64,000 bases of DNA from JBCBEX01 sp038528235 (GTDB taxonomy: Bacteria > Bacteroidota > Rhodothermia > Rhodothermales > Rubricoccaceae). The DNA is taken from NCBI GenBank assembly GCA_038528235.1, contig JBCBEX010000009.1, positions 1 to 64,000 on the forward strand. Direction: 5' to 3'. The notes beneath the pieces were generated by a model. The model was not told the DNA's origin. It saw only the letters and a program-made list of their open reading frames with translations, and did no database searches. Shown in pieces: positions 7,655 through 16,211 of this stretch. How positions within the stretch are numbered: the first letter of the stretch is position 1; each line of letters opens with the position of its first letter. The translations under genes and the position numbers were made by a program.

Positions 7655-9088
7655 CTAGCCCTGAGCGAGTACGCGGGCGATGTCAGTGCGGTAGGCCTGG
7701 TAGGCCGGGATGAGCGCGGCCACGACGCCCGCCACGAGTGCAAGCGCCACGACGAGGAGGACCCTCGGATCGAAGGAGAAGCCGCCGATCGCCATGCCCT
7801 GCGCCTGCTCCACGGCGCCGCCCAGGGCGGCCGCAGCCAGATGGCCGAGCACCAGCCCCAGGAACGCGCCGAGGCTCGCCAGGAGCAGGCCTTCCAGCAG
7901 GACGTGGGCCATGAGCCGGCGCCGTGGCGCCCCGAGCGCCCGCATCATCGCGAGGTCGTAGCGCCGCTCCTTGAGCGCGTTGATGAGCGCCACGAAGACA
8001 CTCAGCACGGCTACGAGAACGAGGATCAGTCCAAAGGCGCGCACCGCGTCGATGCCCACGCCGAGGAGGTTGAAGAGTCGCGCCGTCTCGAATGCCGGTG
8101 CGGCTGCCTGGAGGTCGGTCTGCGTGTTGACGTAGCGCGGGAACGAGACGGCTGCCAGCGGGGAGGCATAGCGGATGAGCACCGCGGTGTACTCGCGAGC
8201 GGGAGCCGAGGCCGTCTGCCCAGTCGAGCCGGGCGGCCCAGACGCGCTGGATGCCAAGACAGGTGTCACGTCGTCTTCGGTTGATTCGTCGTGCGCATGG
8301 TCTTCATCGTGCGCATGGTCTTCATCGTGCGCATGGTCTTCATCGTGGGCATGGTCTTCATCGTGGGCATGGTCCTCGTCGTGGGCATGGTCCTCGTCGT
8401 GGGCATGGTCCTCGTCGTGGGCATGGTCCTCGTCGTGAGCATGGTCCTCGTCGTGAGCATGGTCTTCGTCATGCACGCCATGCACATCCCAGACCGTATC
8501 GATGCTCGTCAGGATGAGGCGATCCAGGACGGTCCCGGTCTCTGCAAAGACGCCGACCACTTCGATGGGGTACTCCTCATGGGCGTGTCCTCCTTCGCTC
8601 AGGCCGTGTGCGCTAAAGAACGTATCGCCCACGTCGAGGCCAGCCTCGAGTGCCACGGCCGCCCCCACCGTTGCCTTCAGGGTGCCTGACCACAGCGCTC
8701 CGCGATCGACCTCCCCGCCGTAGTGCGCGGCGTAGCCATGGGTGGTGCCTACGATGCGATAGCCGCGATACGAGTCTCCGAGAGCCAGCGGCATCGCCTC
8801 GGCGACGACGGGGTCCTCCATGAGCGACTCCGCCTCGGCAACGGGGATGTTGCCCGTCGGCGAGTCGATGTGGTAGACCGCCGAGAGGATGAGTTGGAGT
8901 GGGCTGCCCTTCGCGCCCACCACGAGGTCGATGCCCTGCGCGTTACGCGTGAGGTTTTGCTCGACGCGGTCGCTCACGAGGAGCAGCACCACGATTGTGG
9001 CGATGCCGAGCGCGAGGATGAGCACGTTCAGGACGCTGCTGAAGGTGCGCTGCCGCAGGTAGGAGGCGCTGAGTTTGAAGAGGTTCAT
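7655..9088 (-). CDS. FtsX/MacB-like ABC permease with a His-Asp-Glu repeat loop
   Basis: A 477-residue permease of the FtsX/LolC superfamily with one N-terminal membrane helix (about residues 16-38), a large extracytoplasmic domain and three C-terminal helices (from about residue 355). Inside the extracytoplasmic domain, near residues 205-265, ten consecutive DEDHAH hexapeptides form a highly acidic, His-rich loop that should bind zinc or another divalent metal. Its start overlaps the upstream ATPase gene by 4 bp (ATGA), so the two form one transporter. Members of this superfamily usually move lipoproteins or exert mechanical work rather than import ions. The metal loop therefore suggests sensing, scavenging or handover of a metal at the membrane face, which is inference. 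Confidence 0.9.
   Translation of the reverse strand: MNLFKLSASYLRQRTFSSVLNVLILALGIATIVVLLLVSDRVEQNLTRNAQGIDLVVGAKGSPLQLILSAVYHIDSPTGNIPVAEAESLMEDPVVAEAMPLALGDSYRGYRIVGTTHGYAAHYGGEVDRGALWSGTLKATVGAAVALEAGLDVGDTFFSAHGLSEGGHAHEEYPIEVVGVFAETGTVLDRLILTSIDTVWDVHGVHDEDHAHDEDHAHDEDHAHDEDHAHDEDHAHDEDHAHDEDHAHDEDHAHDEDHAHDEDHAHDESTEDDVTPVLASSASGPPGSTGQTASAPAREYTAVLIRYASPLAAVSFPRYVNTQTDLQAAAPAFETARLFNLLGVGIDAVRAFGLILVLVAVLSVFVALINALKERRYDLAMMRALGAPRRRLMAHVLLEGLLLASLGAFLGLVLGHLAAAALGGAVEQAQGMAIGGFSFDPRVLLVVALALVAGVVAALIPAYQAYRTDIARVLAQG
8295..8474. repeat. 18-bp tandem repeat array, 10 units, inside the permease gene
   Basis: Ten in-frame 18-bp units starting at 8295 and spaced exactly 18 bp, each encoding DEDHAH on the minus strand. 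Units differ only by synonymous changes (for example TCATCGT against TCGTCGT on the plus strand), arranged in blocks as expected from slippage or unequal exchange. Array length is likely to vary between strains without breaking the frame. Confidence 0.95.
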
Positions 9089-9756
9089 GGCTGCGACGGT
9101 TTGCTGGTAGCATGGTCGTGGGACGCCTCGTCGAGGGCGAGGTAGTCGCTGAAGGCGCTCGTGATGCGCGCGTCGTGGGTGGCGACGAGCAGGGTGGCGT
9201 CGTGCGCCTCAGCCTGGTCGCGCAGGAGGGTGAGCACCTGGCTGGCGCGGACATCGTCGAGGCTGGACGTGGGCTCGTCGGCGAGCAGGAGGCGGGGCCG
9301 GTTCATCACCGCCCGCGCGATCGCGACGCGCTGCCGCTGTCCCACCGAGAGCTCGTGGGGGTAGGCCGCCGCTTTCTCCTCCACGTCTAGGCTGCGGAGC
9401 ACCTCGTGAGCACGGCTCGCGTCCTGGGGTAGACCGGCCATGTAGGGCGCGAGCAGCAGGTTCTGCTCCACCGTCAGCGTCGGGAAGAGGTGCAACTGCT
9501 GGAAGACGATACCGACGTTGCGCCCCCGAAAACGGTCGAGGGCATCCCCCTTGAGCGCCGTCAGCGCTTCCCCAGCCACGACGACGCGGCCTTTGCTGGG
9601 CCGCAGCAGGCCCGCCAAGATGTGGAGGAGTGTCGTCTTGCCGCTCCCCGAGAGGCCGAGCACAAGCCGGTGCTCGCCTTGGGCAACGCTGAAGTGAGGC
9701 AGGTCTAGGACGGCGTCCTGACCGTACCGATGCTGTACGTCTTCGAGCAGGATCAT
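9085..9756 (-). CDS. LolD-like ABC transporter ATP-binding protein
   Basis: A 223-residue ATPase with Walker A GLSGSGKTT (near residues 34-42), Q-loop VFQQLHLFPTLT, signature LSVGQRQRVAIARA, Walker B LLLADEPTSSLD and switch His VATHD. Length and motif spelling match the LolD/MacB/FtsE class, which pairs with FtsX-type permeases. It overlaps its permease gene by 4 bp. The C-terminal tail DEASHDHATSKPSQP has extra histidines. It starts 94 bp after the propeller lipoprotein gene, enough space for a separate promoter, although none was recognised. Confidence 0.93.
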   Translation of the reverse strand: MILLEDVQHRYGQDAVLDLPHFSVAQGEHRLVLGLSGSGKTTLLHILAGLLRPSKGRVVVAGEALTALKGDALDRFRGRNVGIVFQQLHLFPTLTVEQNLLLAPYMAGLPQDASRAHEVLRSLDVEEKAAAYPHELSVGQRQRVAIARAVMNRPRLLLADEPTSSLDDVRASQVLTLLRDQAEAHDATLLVATHDARITSAFSDYLALDEASHDHATSKPSQP

Positions 9757-9850
9757 TCCGTACGAGGCGATCTAGTGGTGTGTTGAGAGCGGAGCGGCCC
9801 AGCAGCACATATGCCACTGAGCCAGCTCCGTCCGAATGTTAGATCAAGAG

Positions 9851-11074
9851 TCAGTCGTCGAATGCGAGGACAACCTGAGGCTGACCTGCTAGTGTGACGA
9901 CCGGCTCGGTGGTGGCGGTCTCCGTTGCGATGTCATACGCGTAGATCCCCCGGGCGGTCTCCGTGCTCAGCCCGAACAGCACGCGGCCATCCATGAGGCT
10001 CACGGCCGTCGAGAACCCGTTGCCGGCTGGAAGCGGGAGCATCTCGCCGGTCTGCTGCGCGAGGTTGAACCGGACCGGCTGCCAGTTGAAGTCAGTCAGG
10101 TAGTTCGGGGGGTTGGACCGCCCAGCGAGCACCTCGACGGTGCCGTAGACGTAGCCATCGCCGCCGTAGACCATGCCGTTGAGCGTGCCGATCGCGCCCC
10201 CCTCAACGGGCATCGAGATCGTGGACGTATCGAGGAAGTAGTCGTCGAATTCAGTCTCGCCGTTCTTGATTCGGAGGAAGCCGGGGCTCTGGCCAGGGGC
10301 GAAGCCAAACGAGGCGATGCCATACACGTAGAGGTCGCCGTTTTGGTCGACGAACATCGTCTGGTTGAACCCATAGCGGCCGGGGCTGGCCGAGTCGTCC
10401 GAGCGGATCACGCGCTCGTAGGCCCCCGTTGTGGCGTCGAAGACCGCCACGTCGACGCCACTGGCGGAGGCAAAGGGCGCCACGAACTGCTGGAGCCCGA
10501 CGTAGAGCTTACCGCCCGTGATGGCCATCACGCCCGGCTCAGGGTTGGTGTCCTCGTCGTTGGTCGGGTTGCGGGCAATCCCGAGCGTATTCAGGTCGAT
10601 GACATCGATTTCTTCCATCGTTTGCGGGTTAAAGACGATGAGTTGTCCCGCGAACAGGAGGCTCACGTAGGCGCGCGTCGCGCTCGCCCAGACGACGTTG
10701 GAGCCGACTCCACCCGCCGGAAGCGTCATCCGGCCCGTCTCGGTCAGTGTGCCGTCGCCGCCGCGGACGTAACGCACCATCTCGTCCCCCGCGATGTTCT
10801 GCGTGACGATGACCTCGTTGCCCCACTTGTGGGCATAGACGAAGAAGGTCTGCTCGTAGGCGTCATCGTGGGTGACGCTGCCCTGGTCGAGCGAGATGGT
10901 CTGGACGAACGATGAGCCGCTCTGCCCGGTCTGGTCGGGCACGGTCGTCACGAGGAGCACGTCCGGGACGATGGGCACGGGGTCAGGATCGACGGAGTCG
11001 GCGGTGTCGCACGCCGAGAAGACGAGCGCGAGCGCCAGGATGGCGACGAGCGCCGTGGGAGTGAAACGAGTCAT
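9851..11074 (-). CDS. DUF4374-like beta-propeller lipoprotein
   Basis: A 407-residue exported protein with signal peptide and lipobox (LVFSAC). Repeated blade-like segments such as GGKLYVGLQQF, NGDLYVYGIASFG and DGYVYGTVEVLAG indicate a beta-propeller. Sequence style and position next to a TonB-dependent receptor fit DUF4374, found in Bacteroidota beside metal and siderophore receptors. It probably sits on the outer membrane and helps the receptor capture or release its ligand. It starts 45 bp after the receptor stop, consistent with one operon. Family assignment is by pattern recognition and should be checked by profile search. Confidence 0.75.
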   Translation of the reverse strand: MTRFTPTALVAILALALVFSACDTADSVDPDPVPIVPDVLLVTTVPDQTGQSGSSFVQTISLDQGSVTHDDAYEQTFFVYAHKWGNEVIVTQNIAGDEMVRYVRGGDGTLTETGRMTLPAGGVGSNVVWASATRAYVSLLFAGQLIVFNPQTMEEIDVIDLNTLGIARNPTNDEDTNPEPGVMAITGGKLYVGLQQFVAPFASASGVDVAVFDATTGAYERVIRSDDSASPGRYGFNQTMFVDQNGDLYVYGIASFGFAPGQSPGFLRIKNGETEFDDYFLDTSTISMPVEGGAIGTLNGMVYGGDGYVYGTVEVLAGRSNPPNYLTDFNWQPVRFNLAQQTGEMLPLPAGNGFSTAVSLMDGRVLFGLSTETARGIYAYDIATETATTEPVVTLAGQPQVVLAFDD

Positions 11075-11119
11075 GGGTTGCCTGTGTGTGAATGAGACCG
11101 GCGGGTGCCGGTGTTTGGG

Positions 11120-13453
11120 TCAGCGAGTGCCGACGAGGGTGTAGCGGAGTTTGAGCCGAAACGTCCGGCCCGGGAGGGGAAAGTTGAACTGGTTCAGGAC
11201 GGTGGCATCGGCCAGGTTTTGGACCTCCGCCGAGACCGTGATGCCGCTGTCGAGCCAGGCCGCCTCGGCCCCGATCGTGTGGGTGAGCGTGCGGGGGATG
11301 CGCCGCTCCTGACGACTGCTCACCTCGAACGCGTAGAAGTACTCCCCGGTGAACTGCGCCTCGTAGAAGGCCTTCGCGCGCGAGTTGCGGCCGACGAGGC
11401 CGTTGCGGTAGACCTCGGTCTGGAGGCCGCCGAAGAGGTAGGGCAGGTTGGGGATGCGGAGGCCATAGGTCGCGCTCGGCACCGACGACCCAGGCTCCGT
11501 CTCCAGCACGTCACGGGCGTCCAGGTAGGTCGCGTAAGCACGGGCGAAGAGCCAGTCGGTCACGTCGCTCTGGACCTCGGCTTCTAGGCCCGCGATGCGG
11601 GCCGCGCCGAGGTTGGTGTGGGTTGCCGTCCCGCCGATCCCAGCGCCGAGGCGGATGAGGTCCCGGATCGACTGCCAGAACGCCCCGACCTCGACCTGGA
11701 CGCGGCGCCCCGCGAAGGTGCGGTCGAGTTGAGCCCCAACCGTGACGTTGAGCGCGCGCTCGGGCTTGAGCGAGGGTGCGGCCTGGACGAGGAGGCCGTC
11801 GCCGAAGAGTTCGGTCGAGGACGGAAGCCGCCGTGCATGCTCCACCGCCGCCTTGGCGAGCACGCCGCCCCGGAATCGGTAGCGAAGCGCGAGGCTGCCC
11901 CCCACGTCCATCGATTGGCTCTCAACGCGCTCGGGGTTGGTCGCGGACGGGTTGAAGAGCGACGAGGGCGTGCCGCTGGCAGAGAACGCGTAGCCTCGGA
12001 CCCCAGTCACAGCTACGAACCGCCTGCCGAGCGGCCGCCACTCATGTGACAGCCCCACCACGGCTGCCGCTTGATCGCCGGGAAAGTCGGCGACGTTACG
12101 CCCGGCATACTCGCTAGCGATCGGGTTCGAGGGCCGGAACGCAATCCAGTCGAGTACGCTCGTGACGTTGAAGGTGTGAACCGGGCTAGCCTCGTACGCG
12201 GCGGCCAAACGGTAGCGGTAGATGGTCGTCCGGTTGTCGGAGTCCGACGGGAAGAAGCCGAGCTCGCCGCGGCCGTTGGGGCTTGGGCTTGGCGTCCCGT
12301 CCCACCCATACCGGACCGCTGAGGTGTCCACCAGCACACCGCGCGCCCAGGCTCCGATGAGCGCGGTCCTCAGGGCGAGGCGTCCGCCCATCGCCCCCTC
12401 GCGATCGCCGGTCAGGATGAGCACGCCGAGACTCGATCCTGCCTCGGCGTGCTGGATGTTGGTCTGGATGCCCTGGACCTGGCGGTTCTCAGCGATGATG
12501 GCCCCCTCGACGCCGACCTCGTCGAACCACGTTCGGCTGTTCGTCAGCGCACCGCCCACGAGCACGCGCTGGATCTGGTCGTGGTCGCGCCGCACGACGA
12601 GGCCCGGTTGGAACGGGTTCTCCATCATGAAGTCGTTGTCTGCGCGGTCCACGTTGACCGAGGCAGCGGCCTCGAAGCCGAGACCGACCGGTCGCTTGCC
12701 GGTCACCGAGAGCTGCTGCTGCCCGAACGAGCCGAGTGTGTAGCCCGCGTCTAGGTAGCCCCCCTCTGGATGAATCGTGACGACGTTGATGGCCGAGCCG
12801 AGGCCATCGCCGCCGAACTGCGCGGGCACGACGCCCTTGTAGACCTCCACCCGCTCGACGAGTTGGAGTGGGATGTTGTCGAGCGTGAAGGCGTCCCCGG
12901 CAACATCGGCCGCGTTACCGTTAACGTAGATCTGGACCCGCTGGCCTTCCAGCCCGCGCACCGAGAACACGGAGGGCGACCCCAGCCCACCGGAGCGGCG
13001 CACTTGCACGCCCACCGCCCGGCTGATCGCCTCGTCTACGGTGAGCCCGCGCCCGGCCAGCTGCTGTCCATCGATGATGGTCACGGCGAAGGGGCTCTCG
13101 CGGATCTCTTCAGCTTCGGCGAAGCCTTCAACATCGACCTCGTTGAGGGCATCGGACTGCGCAGCGAGCGTGAGGTTGAGCGTGACGGTGGCGCCCGCGC
13201 GCACATCTATCGTGGTGTCGCGCGGCGTGAAGCCCACGAACGAGAACCGAAGCGTCTGCCGACCAGCGGGCACCCTTCCGATCCGATACCGGCCGTCGAG
13301 GTTCGTAGCTGCACCGAGCGAAGTCCCGGCTACGACGACCGCAGCGCCTGCGAGCGCTTCGCCTGTCTCGTCATCGGTCACGATGCCAGAAAGGGTGCCG
13401 GTCTGCGCGCTCGCAGCGGTCGCAAGCAAGAGAGAGAGGACGAAGAGTCGCAT
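11120..13453 (-). CDS. TonB-dependent outer-membrane receptor (putative metal or metallophore uptake)
   Basis: A 777-residue receptor with signal peptide (residues 1-16) and an N-terminal carboxypeptidase-regulatory-like domain (GIVTDDETGEALAGAAVVV, residues about 23-105). A plug follows, beginning VEGFAEAEEIRESPFAVTII and containing SVFSVRGLEGQRVQIYVNG. The 22-strand barrel ends with GRTFRLKLRYTLVG. It takes up a ligand across the outer membrane using TonB energy. The ligand is not shown by the sequence. The downstream genes (propeller lipoprotein, His-loop ABC system, COG0523 GTPases, MerC) point to a transition metal. No exbB, exbD or tonB gene is beside it. The 50 bp upstream hold no recognisable Fur or Zur site. 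Confidence 0.93.
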   Translation of the reverse strand: MRLFVLSLLLATAASAQTGTLSGIVTDDETGEALAGAAVVVAGTSLGAATNLDGRYRIGRVPAGRQTLRFSFVGFTPRDTTIDVRAGATVTLNLTLAAQSDALNEVDVEGFAEAEEIRESPFAVTIIDGQQLAGRGLTVDEAISRAVGVQVRRSGGLGSPSVFSVRGLEGQRVQIYVNGNAADVAGDAFTLDNIPLQLVERVEVYKGVVPAQFGGDGLGSAINVVTIHPEGGYLDAGYTLGSFGQQQLSVTGKRPVGLGFEAAASVNVDRADNDFMMENPFQPGLVVRRDHDQIQRVLVGGALTNSRTWFDEVGVEGAIIAENRQVQGIQTNIQHAEAGSSLGVLILTGDREGAMGGRLALRTALIGAWARGVLVDTSAVRYGWDGTPSPSPNGRGELGFFPSDSDNRTTIYRYRLAAAYEASPVHTFNVTSVLDWIAFRPSNPIASEYAGRNVADFPGDQAAAVVGLSHEWRPLGRRFVAVTGVRGYAFSASGTPSSLFNPSATNPERVESQSMDVGGSLALRYRFRGGVLAKAAVEHARRLPSSTELFGDGLLVQAAPSLKPERALNVTVGAQLDRTFAGRRVQVEVGAFWQSIRDLIRLGAGIGGTATHTNLGAARIAGLEAEVQSDVTDWLFARAYATYLDARDVLETEPGSSVPSATYGLRIPNLPYLFGGLQTEVYRNGLVGRNSRAKAFYEAQFTGEYFYAFEVSSRQERRIPRTLTHTIGAEAAWLDSGITVSAEVQNLADATVLNQFNFPLPGRTFRLKLRYTLVGTR

Positions 13454-13503
13454 GGGTCTGCAGGAAACAGGACAGAGCGCCTAGGTTGGCCCGTCAAGGT
13501 GCT

Positions 13504-14745
13504 TCAGGGCGCAGAAAGTCGTTTGGCCGCGGCGCGCGCACCTGCGATGTTGCGGGCCGTTGGCCCGAGCTCGAGTTCGGCGAGCGCACCAGTCGCATAG
13601 AGGCCTGGAGCCCAGGCCAGGGATGCGTCCACGCGCGGAAATCCGCACGGCGCCATGGGCAGCCCTTCGCGTTCCACCGCGGCATCCAGCCAGGCACCAC
13701 CGGGGCGTCCCGCTGCGAAGCCCGTCGCCAGCACGACGCGGTCCACGGTGCAGGTCGATGAACCTGCCGATCGCTCAGTGACCGCCTGGCGGGTGGCTCG
13801 TCGGCGGGAGTCCGTGTGACCGGCGCGGGCCGGTTCGGCATGCCGCAGGTCGAGGCGAATCGCGCCCTGCGCGTCGAGTCTTGCCGCCTCGATATCGGCC
13901 GTCACGCGTTGGACCCCATGGCAGTCGGTGGCCCAACGAAACGAGCGCAGCACATCGGGGGGCGCCGAGCCACGGTGCCGCGCGGCGTCGATGGTGGCGC
14001 GGCGTCGGGCTGGGCACATCTCTGCCCGGAAGCGGGTCATACGCTTCGGTCCGAGCCAGCCGGGGTCTGCGTCGAGTTGCGCCACGCGCGGCGCATGCCG
14101 GGCCACCAAGACGGTCGGCCCGCGCTGCGCCAGCGCGACGGCTGCCTGCATTGCCGAGATGCCGCCTCCTACTACGGTCACGCGCTCCGTTTCGGAGACG
14201 GCACCCCGACAAAAATCAAGATCAAATAGGTGGTCCACGCGCGCACCTTGCTCTTGCAAGTCCAGCGCCCATCCTGGCCAGCACAGCCGCTCGCTAGTTC
14301 CGAGGGCAAGCACGACGCGCCTCGCGTCAAGCGCGCCGTCTTCCGTCTCAACACGCCAGCCCTCGTTCAACCGCTGCAAGCCTGTAGCCCGCCCCTGAAT
14401 ACGGAGCGTGTCCAGGGCATGTGCCTCCACGATGGCTGCTACATACGCCTGGAACAGTGCGTAGGAAGGGCGGCGGAAGGGCGGCGCAAAGCGCGCCACG
14501 CCCGAAGCCTCCGGCGACTTCGCGAAGCGCTTGAGGCCAAACGGATCAAGGCCGAGATGATGAACGAAGGACGACCGGAGGAAGGCCATCCCCGTATTGG
14601 TCGTCTGGTGGTCCCAGACGGCAAGCGGTGCGGGGTGCGGATCGAGCACCCGGACCCGCTCGCGGGGCCAGCCAAGGCGGGCCGTAAGCGCAAGCGAGAG
14701 GTGGGTGCCGTGGACGCCGCCCCCGACAATGAGCCAGTCGAGCAC
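13504..14745 (-). CDS. FAD/NAD(P)-binding flavoprotein (lysine/ornithine monooxygenase-like fold)
   Basis: A 413-residue flavoprotein. An FAD-binding motif lies at the extreme N terminus (LIVGGGVHGTHLSLAL), a second nucleotide-binding motif in the middle (VTVVGGGISAMQAAVAL), and ATG-type motifs VVLALGTSE and VVLATGF complete the fold. The layout resembles the SidA/IucD/PvdA N-hydroxylase and related COG4529 groups. I place the start at GTG 14745, which puts the Rossmann motif at residues 4-20; an ATG at 14868 would add 41 unrelated residues. It precedes the TonB receptor by 50 bp in the same direction, so it may belong to the same operon. A metallophore-modifying role is conceivable, but no siderophore assembly genes are nearby. 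Confidence 0.8.
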   Translation of the reverse strand: MLDWLIVGGGVHGTHLSLALTARLGWPRERVRVLDPHPAPLAVWDHQTTNTGMAFLRSSFVHHLGLDPFGLKRFAKSPEASGVARFAPPFRRPSYALFQAYVAAIVEAHALDTLRIQGRATGLQRLNEGWRVETEDGALDARRVVLALGTSERLCWPGWALDLQEQGARVDHLFDLDFCRGAVSETERVTVVGGGISAMQAAVALAQRGPTVLVARHAPRVAQLDADPGWLGPKRMTRFRAEMCPARRRATIDAARHRGSAPPDVLRSFRWATDCHGVQRVTADIEAARLDAQGAIRLDLRHAEPARAGHTDSRRRATRQAVTERSAGSSTCTVDRVVLATGFAAGRPGGAWLDAAVEREGLPMAPCGFPRVDASLAWAPGLYATGALAELELGPTARNIAGARAAAKRLSAP

Positions 14746-14955
14746 GGGCGGGCAAGCTGTAGACCATAGGATGCCCCTTCCGGCTGCTTGTGCGGTGAGC
14801 ACGAAGTGCGGAGAGGCAATGGGCGCGCCACTACGCCACCTGCCATGCAGCGGACTGCAGCAATGCAACGGGGAGGCGCGCTAGCCGACGTAGAACCGGC
14901 CCGTTCCTAGCGTCTGTGCGAGCGCTCGGGGCGGGTCAGGAGGTACGTCGACGAA

Positions 14956-15321
14956 TCAGCCTACTTGCGGGGGACCTCGCTCCCCTGGAACAACAACGTC
15001 GGCCTCGGTTGCCGGGGCTTCAGGAACGGGCACGGATCGCTCCAGCCCGATAACTTCAGCGTAGAAGGGCTGCGTAGTTACCTCAGCGCCATGTACCTTC
15101 TGGAGGTAGGCGCAGTCCAAGCATGAACCACGGTGCTCAGCGACGCTCGCGTCTGTGATACTTGGACCGTGATCATGCGGGCAGTGATGGAGCGTGGCAT
15201 GCGCGGCCCCGCCATGACCCTCTAGCCCGTGGCTCGCCCAGTGCACAGCCGGTGCCAGCGTGCCGCCCAGCAGGACGACTGCCAACAGTACCGACGCAAA
15301 CAAGGGGCGATGGGGGTTCAT
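14956..15321 (-). CDS. Small exported His/Cys-containing protein, unknown family
   Basis: A 121-residue protein with an N-terminal hydrophobic segment (LFASVLLAVVLLGGTLAPA). A His-rich region follows (HWASHGLEGHGGAAHATLHHCPHDHG), and then a Cys pair in SCLDCAYL. Together these look like an exported metal-binding module. I recognise no family with confidence. It is the most upstream gene of the leftward metal cluster. Shortly before the ATG is TATCTTCG (minus strand, 15332-15325), close to the Bacteroidota -7 consensus TAnnTTTG, with a TTG 22 bp further upstream. If used, the transcript would have almost no leader. A longer upstream start at 15402 is less likely because it adds a polar stretch before the signal. 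Confidence 0.65.
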   Translation of the reverse strand: MNPHRPLFASVLLAVVLLGGTLAPAVHWASHGLEGHGGAAHATLHHCPHDHGPSITDASVAEHRGSCLDCAYLQKVHGAEVTTQPFYAEVIGLERSVPVPEAPATEADVVVPGERGPPQVG

Positions 15322-15437
15322 GCCCGAAGATATAGCGTCCGCGCCGCTGCTAGGCAAGTGGGTCCGCGATGTTTTGTGTGAAGGAGCCGTCCCGGCTGGC
15401 ACCGATCGATTGGATGGCCCCTTGGATTCGTCGGCGG

Positions 15438-16127
15438 CTAGCGGGAGCCTGCTCCTCGGTAGTTTTCGATCGGACGGACCTGCATGTAGACCGGGATCGG
15501 CGGCTGGTCGGCAAGCCAGACGGGAGCCGGACGCCGCTCGTTGCGACGGGTGGGTAGGCTGGCGATGCGGTCCAACACGGAAAACCCCTCCATCAATTCG
15601 CCGAAGACAGTGTGGAGCCCGTCTAGGGAGGACGCATCGCCCTGGACAATGTAGAACTGGCTTCCCGAGGAGCGTCGACGCGGGTCCTGCCCATCGCCAG
15701 GCCGGGCGGCGGCGAGGATGCCGCGCCGGTGTGTGAGGTCGTCGCGGATCTCCGAGGCGATGGTGTAGCCAGGGCCGCCTTGGCCGTCGTTGGTGAGGTC
15801 TTGATCCTTCGAGTTGGGGTCGCCTCCCTGGATGAGGAAGCCGTCTACGACACGGTGAAAGGTCGTCCCGTCGTAGAGCCGCTGCTGCACGAGCCGCTTG
15901 AAGTTGTCCCGATGGCCCGGCGTCTCGTCAAAGAGCCGTACCACCAGCCGTCCATACTCGGTGCGGATCTCGTAGTAGTTTGTGCGCGGCAGGTTCGGAT
16001 CCTGCGACGCCGCGGGGTTATCGTCAGCGACGGTGCTGCCTCCGCCACAGCCGAGCAGAAGTCCGGCGAGGACGAGCAGGACCAGCGTGGTCGGTGCAAA
16101 TCGGGGACGGCAGGCAGAGACAAGCAC
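15438..16127 (-). CDS. Cyclophilin-type peptidyl-prolyl isomerase lipoprotein
   Basis: A peptidyl-prolyl cis-trans isomerase that should act on periplasmic proteins. The N terminus is a lipoprotein signal (LVLLVLAGLLLGC). The domain shows the cyclophilin order: DETPGHRDNFKRLV, then FHRVVDGFLIQGGDP, then GSQFYIV, and finally LDGLHTVFGELMEGF. The catalytic Arg in FHRV is present. I use GTG 16127, which gives a 27-residue signal; TTG 16160 is an alternative and no ATG is available. About 229 residues, typical of bacterial lipoprotein cyclophilins. It is separated from the metal cluster by 116 bp and is probably an independent gene. Confidence 0.88.
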   Translation of the reverse strand: MLVSACRPRFAPTTLVLLVLAGLLLGCGGGSTVADDNPAASQDPNLPRTNYYEIRTEYGRLVVRLFDETPGHRDNFKRLVQQRLYDGTTFHRVVDGFLIQGGDPNSKDQDLTNDGQGGPGYTIASEIRDDLTHRRGILAAARPGDGQDPRRRSSGSQFYIVQGDASSLDGLHTVFGELMEGFSVLDRIASLPTRRNERRPAPVWLADQPPIPVYMQVRPIENYRGAGSR

Positions 16128-16211
16128 GAACGGCGGAGGTGTGAGGGACAGGGTGCCCAAAATACGAGGCGAGCGTGCCGCGGATTCCTCAATGCCTACG
16201 ACTGGATCGCC

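Noticed and set aside
8295..8474. Possible CRISPR array
   Set aside because: Units are contiguous 18-bp copies without spacers and lie inside a coding frame. The heptamer arrays at 28441 and 56991 are likewise spacer-free.
8251..8689. Several repeat-rich open frames over the His-loop region
   Set aside because: They arise because the 18-bp tandem repeat is open in all frames; only the permease frame has flanking family sequence.
13504..14745. Siderophore N-hydroxylase as part of a biosynthetic cluster
   Set aside because: Only the general FAD/NAD(P) fold is supported; there are no NRPS, IucA/IucC or other siderophore genes in the window.
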